A stretch of 64,000 bases of DNA from Mycolicibacterium sp. CBMA 226. GTDB taxonomy: Bacteria > Actinomycetota > Actinomycetes > Mycobacteriales > Mycobacteriaceae. Each line of letters opens with the position of its first letter. Position 1 is the stretch's first letter. Shown piece after piece: positions 10,002 to 18,400 of this stretch. The notes beneath the pieces were generated by a model, which saw only the letters and a program-made list of their open reading frames with translations, was not told the origin of the DNA and made no database searches. Both the position numbers and the translations under genes were made by a program. Where the stretch lies: assembly GCF_009729075.1 (NCBI RefSeq), contig NZ_VTGY01000007.1, forward strand, positions 289,302 through 353,301. The letters run 5' to 3'.

Positions 10002-10034
10002 AAAAGGGCTCCGGGAGATTCCCGGAGCCCTTTT
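10002..10034 (+). terminator. Rho-independent terminator
   Basis: A perfect 15-bp stem (AAAAGGGCTCCGGGA against its complement) with a 3-base GAT loop, starting 15 bases after the stop at 9986. The A and T runs at the stem base give a T-tract on either strand. Confidence 0.85.
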
Positions 10035-10052
10035 CTCGTATTACGTTGTCGC

Positions 10053-10071
10053 GCAGACCACTTCGGTCTGC
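10053..10071 (-). terminator. Short hairpin after the acetyltransferase gene
   Basis: A 7-bp inverted repeat GCAGACC / GGTCTGC with a 5-base loop, 5 bases beyond the stop of the minus-strand gene. There is no T-tract; it may be a weak terminator, with the 10002-10034 stem as the main one for both strands. Confidence 0.4.
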
Positions 10072-10076
10072 CGTGC

Positions 10077-10742
10077 CTACTTGGGCGTGGCGCCCGGCGC
10101 GCGGACGACCATCGGCACGGCCGGGAAGTAGGACGCCATCTCCGACCGCGACCGGCGCAGCGCCGCGGTGCCGTAGCCGCGGTGGCGGTACTCGGGGTGG
10201 ACCCAGATCCGGACGTTGACCTCGCCGCCGTCCAACTCACCGAACACCATGCCGACCTTGGCACCGTCTTCCTCGGCGACGAACCACACCGCTTCCTCGG
10301 CGTTGACGCGGGCCAGCGCGGCCTTGATCTCGTCGTCCAGGTCGCCCGCGGCACGGCCCGAGCCGTCACCGGAAGCACCGACGTCGGCGGTGCGGGTGGC
10401 GAAGATGTCGCGGTCGTCGGCACCGGAGAACGGGCGCAGCGACAAGTTGTCGCCGAAGCTGGCGGGGCGGTCCTTGACCGCAAAGGACAGCTGGCTGTTC
10501 AGATCTTCGAGTTCGTCGGCGATGCGCTTGCGAGCGTCCTTGGTCAGCAGATCGAAGGACATCGCCATGACCTGCTCACCGCCGACATGGGAGGTACCGA
10601 GGAGCTTGGCGATGGCATCAACGGCGGCGGCTTTGTTGTCGGCTTCGACGATGACGTCGAGCACCTCATGCCGGCGGTCGAGCGCCTTCTGGAGGGCATC
10701 GGTGATCTCGCGGCGGGCTGCGGCCTTGTCGTGGTCGGTCAT
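10077..10742 (-). CDS. GNAT-family N-acetyltransferase with helical N-terminal domain
   Basis: 221 residues. The first 90 or so are predicted helical and charged (A-L-D-R-R-H-E-V-L-D-V-I-V-E-A-D, then A-R-K-R-I-A-D-E-L-E-D-L-N). This part is reminiscent of helical segments of type IIA topoisomerase A subunits, a weak impression from memory. Residues of about 105-215 are a GNAT fold with the acetyl-CoA pyrophosphate loop V-H-P-E-Y-R-H-R-G-Y-G-T-A. The acceptor substrate is unknown. It lies between cysQ and the Rv2133c-like gene, where mycobacteria often differ. Confidence 0.75.
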   Translation of the reverse strand: MTDHDKAAARREITDALQKALDRRHEVLDVIVEADNKAAAVDAIAKLLGTSHVGGEQVMAMSFDLLTKDARKRIADELEDLNSQLSFAVKDRPASFGDNLSLRPFSGADDRDIFATRTADVGASGDGSGRAAGDLDDEIKAALARVNAEEAVWFVAEEDGAKVGMVFGELDGGEVNVRIWVHPEYRHRGYGTAALRRSRSEMASYFPAVPMVVRAPGATPK

Positions 10743-10810
10743 GCCGACGAGCCTAGAGCACTACTGAGCGGTAGGGCGGCGTAAATCGGTTACCTGTGTG
10801 CAAACTGCGA

Positions 10811-11626
10811 TCAAAACGCCGGCCACGGGATCGGCCGGTGCCGGTCGGGCGTGGGCATGATCGGATTATCAAGCAGCTCAACAACTCTCGCCCGTAACGC
10901 GGAGATTTCGTGGCGGGTCAGATGTGGGGCCAGCTCGGCCGCGAGGCTGTCGCGCAAGGCGTCCTGCAACGCGGCGACCGCGCCGAGCACCTCGTCATCG
11001 ATCGGTTTTCCGGCCCAACCCCACAACACCGTGCGCAGCTTATCCTCGGCGTGCAGGCTGACGCCGTGGTCGACGCCGTACACCTGGCCGTCGGCGCCGG
11101 TCAGGACGTGGCCGCCCTTGCGGTCGGCGTTATTGATCAGCACGTCGAACACCGCCAGCCGGTGCAACCGGGCGTCGTCGGCGTGCACGAGCACCACTTC
11201 GTCACCCTTGTGGTCATAGGCGCGCAGGATCGGTAGGTACCCCACCGGAACATGGCCGGCCGGTACGAGGTCGACGAGGTCCGGGCCGTCCGCGGATTCG
11301 GTCTCGCTGAGCGCATCACCGGGTTGGTCGACCCAGCGCTGCACCATGCCCGGACCAGCCGGTCCGTCACGAATAATGGTGTGCGGCACCAGGTTCCAGC
11401 CCAGGGCGGCGGACACGAGGTAGGCCGAAAGCTCCCGTCCGGCCAGCGTGCCGTCGGGGAAATCCCACAGCGGGGCCTCCCCGGAGATCGGCTTGTACAC
11501 GCAGTGCACCTCGACGCCGTCCAGCTCCGCCTCACACAGGAACGTCGCGTTGCTGGCCGACCTGATGCGCCCGAGCGCCGTCAGCTCACCGCGTTGCAGA
11601 ACCTGTTCCGTGTCAGGTGTCGTCAT
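10811..11626 (-). CDS. SCO1664-family protein (Rv2133c-like)
   Basis: About 271 residues counted from M-T-T-P-D-T-E-Q; in-frame ATGs at 11635 and 11647 are alternatives. The family has a PI3/4-kinase-like fold, with C-V-Y-K-P-I-S-G-E (nucleotide-binding Lys region), F-D-V-L-I-N-N-A-D-R-K-G-G-H and Y-G-V-D-H-G-V-S as the catalytic and metal-binding loops. No biochemical role is established to my knowledge. Its start region overlaps the stop of the DUF3090 gene, and the pair is conserved in actinobacteria, which suggests a shared function. Confidence 0.8.
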   Translation of the reverse strand: MTTPDTEQVLQRGELTALGRIRSASNATFLCEAELDGVEVHCVYKPISGEAPLWDFPDGTLAGRELSAYLVSAALGWNLVPHTIIRDGPAGPGMVQRWVDQPGDALSETESADGPDLVDLVPAGHVPVGYLPILRAYDHKGDEVVLVHADDARLHRLAVFDVLINNADRKGGHVLTGADGQVYGVDHGVSLHAEDKLRTVLWGWAGKPIDDEVLGAVAALQDALRDSLAAELAPHLTRHEISALRARVVELLDNPIMPTPDRHRPIPWPAF

Positions 11627-12206
11627 CCGGCTCATCACCACCGGCATCCAGCTCGCCGCGCCGATATCCGTTGGTGCGCACGCAGATATGTCCTTCGGGG
11701 TCGAGCGGCTCGTCGCACAGCGGGCACGGCGGCCGGCCGGCGGAGATCACCCGATTCGAGCGGTTCGCGAAGTCCCGTGCCGACTGCGGCGTGAGGAACA
11801 CCCGCACGGCGTCGGGACCCTCCTCGGCGTCGTCGAGCACCACCGAGGCGTCGAACTCTGAGTCGGTGACCGCCAGCAGCTCGACCACCACGGTCTGCGC
11901 TTCGGAGTCCCAACCGAGACCCATGGTGCCCACGCGGAACTCGGCGTCCACCGGCATGACGAGCGGGTTGAGGTCGGTCACCTCGCCGGTGTCGGGCGGG
12001 ATCGGGGTGCCGAACCGGCGGTTGATCTCGACCAGCAGCGCGGAGATGCGCTCGGCCAGCACCGCGACCTGTTGCTTCTCCAGCATGACCGAGACGACCC
12101 GCTGCTCGTGCACGGCTTGCAGGTAGAACGTCCGGTTACCAGGCTGCCCAACGGTCCCGGCCACGAAGCGGTCGGGAGAGCGGAAGACGTGAATTGCGCG
12201 AGCCAT
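11613..12206 (-). CDS. DUF3090 family protein (Rv2134c-like)
   Basis: 197 residues starting at M-A-R-A-I-H-V-F-R, the start seen in M. tuberculosis Rv2134c; an ATG four codons upstream is less likely. The C terminus has a small zinc-binding-like motif, C-P-L-C-D-E-P-L-D-P-E-G-H-x-C, shared by the family. Function is unknown. It lies in a run with the histidine phosphatase upstream (29 bases) and the SCO1664-type gene downstream (overlap). Confidence 0.85.
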   Translation of the reverse strand: MARAIHVFRSPDRFVAGTVGQPGNRTFYLQAVHEQRVVSVMLEKQQVAVLAERISALLVEINRRFGTPIPPDTGEVTDLNPLVMPVDAEFRVGTMGLGWDSEAQTVVVELLAVTDSEFDASVVLDDAEEGPDAVRVFLTPQSARDFANRSNRVISAGRPPCPLCDEPLDPEGHICVRTNGYRRGELDAGGDEPDDDT

Positions 12207-12235
12207 GGCACCTTTCAAAATACCGGTTCACCGGT

Positions 12236-12955
12236 CTAATCGGTCGAGCCGCCGACGGTGGCGTCGTGTGTCGGCACGGCGTCGTCGGACTTGCCGGACT
12301 GGTCGGGTTTGGGCTCCTCCGCCTTGGGACGAAGGGCCGAGCTGAGATCCGTGCCGGTGTGGTTGACGTGCAGGACGAACGGCCGGTGCGGCGTGTAGCG
12401 GATGACACTCATCGAGGCCGGGTCGGCGACGATCCGCTGGAAGCCGTCGAGGTGCACACCGAGGGCGTCGGCCAGCACCGCCTTGATGACGTCGCCGTGG
12501 GTGCAGGCGATCCACAGCGTGTCGCCGTCGTGCTCCTCGGCCAGGGTGCGGTCGATCTCGCGGACCGCCGCGACGGCGCGCGACTGCACCTGCGCCAGCC
12601 CCTCGCCGTCCGGGAACACCGCGGCGCTGGGCTGCTGCTGGATGACGGGCCACAGCGGCTCTTTGACCAGATCGGCGATCTTGCGTCCGGTCCAGCCGCC
12701 GTAGTCGACCTCGGTCAGCCGGTCGTCGACGCGCGGTTCCAGGCCGAGCGCGGCGGCCAGCGGCGCGACGGTGTTCTGGCAGCGCAGCAGCGGCGACCGG
12801 ACGATGGCCTTGACCGGCAGTTCGCCGACGCGGTCGACGAGGCCCTCGGCCTGCGCGCGCCCCTTGTCGTCGAGGTCGACGCCCTCGGACCGGCCGGCCA
12901 GCGTATGCGCGGTGTTGGACGTCGACCGCCCGTGCCGCAGGAGAATGACGGTCAT
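12236..12955 (-). CDS. Histidine phosphatase superfamily protein (MSMEG_4193/Rv2135c type)
   Basis: 239 residues with the phosphoglycerate-mutase-like signature L-L-R-H8-G-R-S-T-S-N, the R-S-P-L-x-R-C substrate loop and the second catalytic histidine in C-T-H-G-D. The acidic glutamate motif E-V-D-Y-G-G-W is also present. It is a broad-specificity phosphatase rather than a glycolytic mutase, judged from family knowledge. The last 30 or so residues are charged and disordered. It sits just downstream of uppP (16-base gap). Confidence 0.85.
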   Translation of the reverse strand: MTVILLRHGRSTSNTAHTLAGRSEGVDLDDKGRAQAEGLVDRVGELPVKAIVRSPLLRCQNTVAPLAAALGLEPRVDDRLTEVDYGGWTGRKIADLVKEPLWPVIQQQPSAAVFPDGEGLAQVQSRAVAAVREIDRTLAEEHDGDTLWIACTHGDVIKAVLADALGVHLDGFQRIVADPASMSVIRYTPHRPFVLHVNHTGTDLSSALRPKAEEPKPDQSGKSDDAVPTHDATVGGSTD

Positions 12956-12971
12956 CGGGTTCCCTTCGCTG

Positions 12972-13802
12972 TCACTGGGCGGCCACCACCCCGGTACCGA
13001 GGAGCGCCAGCACCGTCACGCCGAGGGCCACGCGGTAGCCGACGAACCAGTACATGCTGTGCCGCACCAGGAATTTCAGGAACCAGGACACCGCGGCGTA
13101 GCCGACCACGAACGCGATCGCGATTGCCACGGCCAACTGGGCGCCGGTGGCGCTCATGCCCTCGGTGACAGGCTTGAAAGCGTCGGGCAGCGAGAACAGC
13201 CCAGAGGCCAGCACCGCCGGGATGGCCAACAGGAAGCCGAAGCGGGCCGCCAGCTCGCGGTTCATGCCGAGGAACAGGCCGGCGCTGATCGTCGCCCCCG
13301 ACCGCGATACGCCCGGCACCAGCGCCAGGCACTGCGCGAGGCCGACGATGACGCTGTCCTGCCACGTGAGCTGCTCGACGTCGCGCGTCTGCTTGCCGAC
13401 GTACTCGGCGAGGGCGATCACCGCGGAGAACACGATCATCGCGGTGGCGATGATCCAGAGATTGCGCGCGCCGGAACGGATCTGGTCTTTGAACAGCAGA
13501 CCCAGGACGCAGATCGGGATGGTGCCGATGATCACCCACCAGCCCAGCCAGTAGTCGGCGGTCCGGCGGGCGGCGTCGGTGAGCCCGCCGAACCAGGCGG
13601 TGAGGATGCGCCAGATGTCCTTGGCGAAGTAGATCAGCACCGCGGCCTCGGTGCCCAGCTGGGTGACGGCGGTGAACGAGGCACCGGCGTCACCGGCGAA
13701 GAAGACCCGGGAGGCGATGGCCAGATGGCCCGACGACGACACCGGCAGAAACTCGGTGAGCCCCTGGAGGACGGCGAGCACGATCGTCTGCCACCAGCTC
13801 AT
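12972..13802 (-). CDS. uppP: Undecaprenyl-diphosphatase UppP (BacA)
   Basis: 276 residues from M-S-W-W-Q; an ATG six codons upstream is possible, but the length matches the M. tuberculosis protein with this start. It is a multi-pass membrane enzyme that recycles undecaprenyl pyrophosphate for peptidoglycan and arabinogalactan synthesis. The active-site motifs [14 protein letters not shown] (residues 9-22) and P-G-V-S-R-S-G-A-T are both intact. It forms a close run with the phosphatase gene. Confidence 0.95.
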   Translation of the reverse strand: MSWWQTIVLAVLQGLTEFLPVSSSGHLAIASRVFFAGDAGASFTAVTQLGTEAAVLIYFAKDIWRILTAWFGGLTDAARRTADYWLGWWVIIGTIPICVLGLLFKDQIRSGARNLWIIATAMIVFSAVIALAEYVGKQTRDVEQLTWQDSVIVGLAQCLALVPGVSRSGATISAGLFLGMNRELAARFGFLLAIPAVLASGLFSLPDAFKPVTEGMSATGAQLAVAIAIAFVVGYAAVSWFLKFLVRHSMYWFVGYRVALGVTVLALLGTGVVAAQ

Positions 13803-13855
13803 GGCCGCCACGTCAGTCACGCCGACGACCGTACCGTGAGCGACGGCCGCGGGGT

Positions 13856-14167
13856 TTAGTGGTTGCGCTGCACCGGTTGTGCGTCGGCGACGGCGTCGCG
13901 GACGGCGGCGGCGAGACTGCGCTCGTCGTGCACGTCGACGTGCGCGAGGCTTCGCGAGGACACCGCCACGATGTCCTCTTCCTGGGGCACCGGCCCCGAG
14001 AACCGCGGCCGGTAAATCTCCACAATCAGCGTGCGTTTGTCATCCAGGCGAAACGAAAAACTCCGGCCGTCGCCGACTTGGCCAAACCCGCTGGCCCGCA
14101 GACCTGTCGAAAGGTCTTCGATAGCAAAATTACCGTTGGCGATTTCGCCGTCGGTGGCAATGCTCAT
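13856..14167 (-). CDS. Conserved mycobacterial hypothetical protein (Rv2137c-like)
   Basis: 103 residues from M-S-I-A-T-D-G, or 107 from a further upstream start. A small soluble protein with alternating polar and hydrophobic strands ([20 protein letters not shown]) and no recognised domain. It is placed by its position between uppP and lppL, as Rv2137c is in M. tuberculosis. Function unknown. Confidence 0.7.
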   Translation of the reverse strand: MSIATDGEIANGNFAIEDLSTGLRASGFGQVGDGRSFSFRLDDKRTLIVEIYRPRFSGPVPQEEDIVAVSSRSLAHVDVHDERSLAAAVRDAVADAQPVQRNH

Positions 14168-14217
14168 GGCTCCGACCATACTCCTCCGGTACGTGCCGTA
14201 CCCGCCGGAAGCCGATA

Positions 14218-14257
14218 ATTGACACCAATATATTTGCCTAAACTGGCAATTAGTGTC
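14218..14257 (+). promoter_or_regulatory. Inverted repeat and -35-like element upstream of lppL
   Basis: An AT-rich patch with TTGACA at 14219-14224 and a near-perfect inverted repeat, GACACCAAT (14221-14229) and ATTAGTGTC (14249-14257). It is a candidate promoter or operator for lppL and perhaps for the divergent gene at 14167. No fitting -10 spacing is certain. Confidence 0.3.
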
Positions 14258-14294
14258 TGCCCGCCGTTCACCGACCGAAAGCCAGCCTGTGTCA

Positions 14295-15347
14295 ATGGAT
14301 CACCGTCCCATTAATTTTCGGCTGCGTGAATATCGGGCAAGCGTAACAAGATTCGCGACCGTCGGACTGGCGATCGGCGCGCTGACGGCCTGCTCATCGC
14401 ATCCGGCCCAGACGGCGCCACCGACCATCTCACCCGCGCGGGCCGCGGTGTCCCCCGCAGTCGGCGGGATTCCCGACGGCGTCGTCCACCCCCTTCCCGG
14501 TCCCGGCACCGGTGCGACCTTCGACTCGGCGACCTCGTCGCTCGTGGTACTTGGTACCGACGGCACGGGACGTCCCGTGGCTACGGTTCCGGGCTCCCTG
14601 CCGGTGGTGCTGCCGGCGGCCGCGACAGGCGTGACGGGCGACGGCGCGGGCACGGCGTTTCTCTCGACCCGTGGCGGTTACCTGCGGTTCGACATCGGCA
14701 AGCGAGCGGTGCAATCGGTGGCGGTCGACGGCCAGTCGGGCACCGACTTCACCTCGATCGCCCGGCGGGCCGACGGGAAACTGGCGCTCGGCACCGCCGA
14801 CGGGGCGGTGCTGATCGTCGACGGCAGCGCCGTGCAGTCCCAGATGAAGGCGTTCGCCCGCGTGGACGGTCTTGCCGCGCAAGGCAATACCGTCGTCGTG
14901 CTGGACCGCGGGCAGACCTCGGTGACCGAGGTGAACGCCGCCGGCACCGACGTCGCGCAGGCGCTGCGCGCCGGTGAGGGCGCCACCACGCTGGCCGCCG
15001 ATCCGGCGGGGCGGGTGCTGGTGACCGACACCCGCGGCGAAGGCCTGCTGGTGTTCGGGACGACGCCGCTGATGCTGCGCCAGCAGGCGCCGGTGCGGGA
15101 CGCGCCGTACGGCATCGTCGGGTCGTCGAAACTCGCCTGGGTTTCGCAGACCGCCACAAACGCCGTGGTTGGTTACGATCTTTCGACTGGCATCCCCGTG
15201 GAGAAAGTCCGATACCGCACCGTGCAGCAGCCTGACGTCCTCGCCTTCGACGAACACACCGGCACCTTGTTCGTGGTGTCGGGATCGGGCGCCGGGGTTC
15301 AGACGATCGCAAATGCCGCCACCGCGCCGGGGGCAGGCGGCCACTGA
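14295..15347 (+). CDS. lppL: Lipoprotein LppL
   Basis: 350 residues counted from M-D-H-R-P-I-N. The N terminus carries a basic stretch and the hydrophobic A-T-V-G-L-A-I-G-A-L-T-A-C lipobox, so it is lipidated and exported. The body is a repetitive beta-rich pattern (S-T-R-G-G-Y-L-R-F-D-I, K-L-A-L-G-T-A-D-G-A-V-L-I-V-D-G) that suggests a beta-propeller. It is the ortholog by position of Rv2138. The DUF5703 gene follows with a 1-base overlap and then pyrD, a conserved order. Function unknown. Confidence 0.85.
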   Translation: MDHRPINFRLREYRASVTRFATVGLAIGALTACSSHPAQTAPPTISPARAAVSPAVGGIPDGVVHPLPGPGTGATFDSATSSLVVLGTDGTGRPVATVPGSLPVVLPAAATGVTGDGAGTAFLSTRGGYLRFDIGKRAVQSVAVDGQSGTDFTSIARRADGKLALGTADGAVLIVDGSAVQSQMKAFARVDGLAAQGNTVVVLDRGQTSVTEVNAAGTDVAQALRAGEGATTLAADPAGRVLVTDTRGEGLLVFGTTPLMLRQQAPVRDAPYGIVGSSKLAWVSQTATNAVVGYDLSTGIPVEKVRYRTVQQPDVLAFDEHTGTLFVVSGSGAGVQTIANAATAPGAGGH

Positions 15348-15646
15348 TGCAGCGGGGGCGGATGCCGGCAGCGTGGGCGGAGGACTTGTCCGATGACTAC
15401 GAATGGATTCCGCTCCGGCTACCCCCGGAGGTGACGAGGCTGTCGGCGTCCATCCGGCTGTCCATCGAGGCCGAATATCGCGGGTGGGAGTTGACCCGGG
15501 TGCGCCTCTACACCGACGGGTCGCGGCGGGTGCTGCTGCGCCGCCGCAAGATCAGGGCGAGCGAAGCGACGGGGAATGTGCCCGGGGCGAGCGAAGCGAC
15601 GGGGAATGTGCCCGATAGGTTGGCGCCCGAGCAGCCGTCGATGTGA
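15347..15646 (+). CDS. DUF5703-type small protein with repeat-encoded C terminus
   Basis: 99 residues. The core of about 70 ([34 protein letters not shown]) matches a short actinobacterial family with a conserved aromatic and basic pattern. The last 25 or so residues come from two copies of a 30-bp DNA repeat and read [10 protein letters not shown] twice, so the tail is acquired and the ancestral stop has been lost. It overlaps lppL by one base and ends 10 bases before pyrD. Confidence 0.75.
   Translation: MQRGRMPAAWAEDLSDDYEWIPLRLPPEVTRLSASIRLSIEAEYRGWELTRVRLYTDGSRRVLLRRRKIRASEATGNVPGASEATGNVPDRLAPEQPSM
15555..15614. repeat. Tandem pair of a 30-bp dispersed repeat (copy set 1)
   Basis: Two adjacent 30-bp units (15555-15584 and 15585-15614) with core GGCGAGCGAAGCGACGGGGA, identical except at the edges. 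A matching pair with the same 30-bp period lies in opposite window orientation at 54989-55048. The core GCGAGCGRAGCGACGG is nearly self-complementary in part. Confidence 0.85.
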
Positions 15647-15656
15647 GGAGCCGTTG

Positions 15657-16715
15657 ATGTATCGCGCCCTGCGCTGGGTGTTCTTCCGGGTGCCCCCGGA
15701 ACGGATTCATACCTGGGTGTTCGCGTTGCTTCGGGTGGCGACCGGGCCGGCGGTCGGCCGCCGCCTCCTGAGCCGTTGGCTCGCGCCGTCCGATCCGGTG
15801 CTGGAGACCACGGTGTTCGGCGTGACGTTCCCCGGCCCGGCCGGCCTGGCGGCCGGATTCGACAAGAACGGCAGCGGCATCAACGCCTGGGGCGCACTGG
15901 GTTTCGGCTATGCCGAGGTGGGCACCGTCACCGCGCAGGCGCAGCCGGGCAACCCGGCGCCGCGGCTTTTCCGGCTGCCGGAGGACCGCGCGCTGCTGAA
16001 CCGGATGGGCTTCAACAACCACGGGGCCGGCGAACTCGCCATCCGGCTGACGCGTAGCCAGTCGACCGTGCCCATCGGGGTGAACATCGGCAAGACCAAG
16101 GTCACCCCAGCCGAACGCGCGGTTGACGACTATGCCGAGAGCGCCCGCCTGTGCGGGCCGCTGGCCGACTTCGTCGTGGTGAACGTCAGCTCGCCGAACA
16201 CACCCGGCCTTCGCGACCTGCAGGCCGTCGCCTCGCTACGGCCCATCCTGGCCGCCGTGCGCGCCGAGACCACCAAGCCGGTGCTGGTGAAGATCGCGCC
16301 CGACCTGTCCGACGACGATGTCGACGAGATCGCCGACCTGGCAGTCGAATTGGGGCTGGCGGGCATCGTGGCGACCAACACGACGATTTCCCGCGACGGG
16401 CTGTCGACGCCGGGCGTCGCTGACCTGGGAGCGGGCGGCGTGTCCGGCCCGCCGGTGGCGGCACGGTCGCTGGAGGTGCTGCGGCGGTTGCACAAGCGGG
16501 TCGGCAGTCAGCTGGTGCTGATCAGCGCCGGCGGCATCGAGACCGCCGACGACGCCTGGGAGCGCATCATCGCCGGCGCCTCACTGGTGCAGGGCTACAC
16601 CGGCTTCATCTACGGGGGCGGCCTGTGGGCCAAGCACATTCACGATGGCGTGGCCGCGAAGCTGAAGACCGGCGGATTCGCGTCGCTGGCCGACGCGGTG
16701 GGCTCCGGGACTTAA
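15657..16715 (+). CDS. pyrD: Dihydroorotate dehydrogenase (quinone), class 2
   Basis: 352 residues from ATG 15657, preceded by GAGGAG. It is membrane-associated and oxidises dihydroorotate to orotate with quinone in de novo pyrimidine synthesis. The N-terminal amphipathic helix of class 2 enzymes is present ([12 protein letters not shown]). Key segments are [15 protein letters not shown]-x-Q-x-G-N-P-x-[11 protein letters not shown] (catalytic Ser region) and I-S-A-G-G-I. Its 3' end overlaps the convergent AraC gene. Confidence 0.95.
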   Translation: MYRALRWVFFRVPPERIHTWVFALLRVATGPAVGRRLLSRWLAPSDPVLETTVFGVTFPGPAGLAAGFDKNGSGINAWGALGFGYAEVGTVTAQAQPGNPAPRLFRLPEDRALLNRMGFNNHGAGELAIRLTRSQSTVPIGVNIGKTKVTPAERAVDDYAESARLCGPLADFVVVNVSSPNTPGLRDLQAVASLRPILAAVRAETTKPVLVKIAPDLSDDDVDEIADLAVELGLAGIVATNTTISRDGLSTPGVADLGAGGVSGPPVAARSLEVLRRLHKRVGSQLVLISAGGIETADDAWERIIAGASLVQGYTGFIYGGGLWAKHIHDGVAAKLKTGGFASLADAVGSGT

Positions 16716-17715
16716 TTTTCGCGGTCGCACGCCGGTGCGCCGACGCCGAGGTGCCGAACCAGCGCCGGCTCGAACGCGACAGCACGCTCTGTTCGCTGTA
16801 GCCCAGCAGTCCGGCCAGCTGCCCCAACGGCATGTCGGTGGTGCGCAGGTAGCGGTCGGCCTCCTCGCGGCGCACCTCGTCGACGAGCGCCGCGAACGAC
16901 GTGTCCTGGACCTCCAGCTGCCGCTGTAGCGTGCGCGGATGTAACGCCAGCTGCTGCGCGACCAGGTCCAGGGTCAGCCCGCCCGTCGGCAACATCCGGC
17001 GGATCAGCAGCCGCACCGGCTCGGCGGTCTGCGAGTCGGCGGGTACCGCGATGGTGTTCAGGTAGTCCCGCACGACGTCGTGCACCGCGCCGTCGGCCGC
17101 CAGCGGCTGCGCGAGCACCGCGCGCGGGAAGCGAAAACCGGTGTCGGGCATGGCAAAACGCACCGGACATCCGAAATATTCGGTGTAGCTGTCGGCGGTG
17201 GTCAGCGGCTCATGCCGAAAGTGCACCACGGCCGGGGTGAAGTCGGGGCCCGTCAGCAGCCGGAACACCCGAAGCGACACACCGAGGGCCAGCTCGGCCG
17301 CCTGCCGGTGCGCAATGGGGCGGGGTACATCGAGCCGCCAGTCGAAACGGGCATGACGTGCGGTCGGCTGCGGGTCGATGGTCGCCGACAGCGCCGGGCT
17401 GTAGACGGACATGTACTGGTCGATGGCCGCGAACGCAGCGGCAACGCTTGCCGCCGTCCGCGCCGCGATCCCGACCGGGCCCAGGATGTCCAGGCCCTGG
17501 CGCAAAGCCAGCTGCCGGCCGAAATCGGGCGTTCCGGTCACCGTGGCCGCGGCCTCCAGAACCGTGATGACGCTGCGGTAATCGACGAAGTCGTCCTGGT
17601 CGCCGACCGCCCCGATCGGGATGTGGCTAAGCGCGAGCAGGGGTTCGGGGTCGGCACCGAGTTCACGGACGAGTTCCAGAAATCCCTGCAACGACGTGCC
17701 ACGCACGAACGACAT
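16606..17715 (-). CDS. AraC-family transcriptional regulator
   Basis: 369 residues from the ATG at 17715 (M-S-F-V-R-G-T-S). An upstream TTG at 17751 is also open, but it lies in a probable operator. An N-terminal arabinose-binding-like domain (about 1-200) of the OruR/ArgR type precedes the C-terminal HTH ([19 protein letters not shown], then [13 protein letters not shown]). After the second HTH the frame continues about 40 residues of basic, low-complexity sequence antisense to pyrD, perhaps a read-through from a lost stop. It is divergent from the cupin gene and probably controls it. Confidence 0.82.
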   Translation of the reverse strand: MSFVRGTSLQGFLELVRELGADPEPLLALSHIPIGAVGDQDDFVDYRSVITVLEAAATVTGTPDFGRQLALRQGLDILGPVGIAARTAASVAAAFAAIDQYMSVYSPALSATIDPQPTARHARFDWRLDVPRPIAHRQAAELALGVSLRVFRLLTGPDFTPAVVHFRHEPLTTADSYTEYFGCPVRFAMPDTGFRFPRAVLAQPLAADGAVHDVVRDYLNTIAVPADSQTAEPVRLLIRRMLPTGGLTLDLVAQQLALHPRTLQRQLEVQDTSFAALVDEVRREEADRYLRTTDMPLGQLAGLLGYSEQSVLSRSSRRWFGTSASAHRRATAKIKSRSPPRRPATRIRRSSASRPRHRECAWPTGRPRR

Positions 17716-17751
17716 GTCGTCCAGTGTCAAAAACTTGTCGCTTGGTGTCAA
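17713..17751 (-). promoter_or_regulatory. 21-bp-spaced direct repeat, likely AraC operator
   Basis: On the minus strand TTGACACCAAGCGACAAG (17751-17734) and TTGACACTGGACGACATG (17730-17713) match at 14 of 18 positions with a 21-bp period, about two helical turns. This suits two-motif AraC binding. The second copy contains the regulator's own ATG, which implies autorepression. Confidence 0.45.
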
Positions 17752-17816
17752 GCTTCTGCGCGTCGCGGATCACAGAATTGATCCATAGCAAGCCACCCCA
17801 CACCGAAAGGCCCGAT

Positions 17817-18368
17817 ATGACCGCCATCGCATCCCCCGAAATGGTCACCACCCTCAGCGGCGCTCCCCTCCCTTTGGTAGCGCTGCCGCAGGGCGAGTTG
17901 CTGACCGTCAACCTCGCCGAGACGGCGCTGCTGAAGGACGCCCTCGGACCCGGGATGAGCTTCCACCCGCTGCGCCTCGACACCGAGCGCGGTGAGTACG
18001 TCATCCTCGCTCGGATGGCCCCCGGTGTCGGCCTGCAGCTGCATTACCACACGGGCCCGGCGCAGGTGTACACCTTCCAGGGCTGCTGGTTCTACCGCGA
18101 GTACCCGGACCAGCCGCAGACCGCCGGCTCCTACCTGTACGAACCCGGCGGCTCGGTGCACACCTTCTTCACGCCCGAGGACAACACCGAGGACACCGTC
18201 GCGCTCATCATCGTCGCCGGCGCGAACGTCAACTTCAACGAGGACGGCTCGTTCCACTCGATCCTTGACGCAGTGTCCCTGCACTACCTGACCGAGACGG
18301 TCTCCGCGGCCCAGGGCACCAAGCCTGTCTTCGTCCACGGCGGCACCGCCGGCGTCGTCAAACCCTGA
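17817..18368 (+). CDS. Cupin dioxygenase, 2,4'-dihydroxyacetophenone dioxygenase-like
   Basis: 183 residues from ATG 17817 with GAAAGG upstream. A single cupin barrel with metal ligands in L-Q-L-H-Y-H-T-G-P-A-Q-V-Y-T-F-Q-G (His, His, Gln/Glu positions) and the later S-V-H-T-F-F histidine. It matches the ChrR/DAD-like cupins that cleave carbon-carbon bonds of ketones in an iron-dependent manner; the exact substrate is unknown. It is divergent from the AraC gene and lies 32 bases upstream of the acyltransferase frame. Confidence 0.75.
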   Translation: MTAIASPEMVTTLSGAPLPLVALPQGELLTVNLAETALLKDALGPGMSFHPLRLDTERGEYVILARMAPGVGLQLHYHTGPAQVYTFQGCWFYREYPDQPQTAGSYLYEPGGSVHTFFTPEDNTEDTVALIIVAGANVNFNEDGSFHSILDAVSLHYLTETVSAAQGTKPVFVHGGTAGVVKP

Positions 18369-18400
18369 TCCAGCAGTTACGAGCCTCGAAAGGACCGGCC

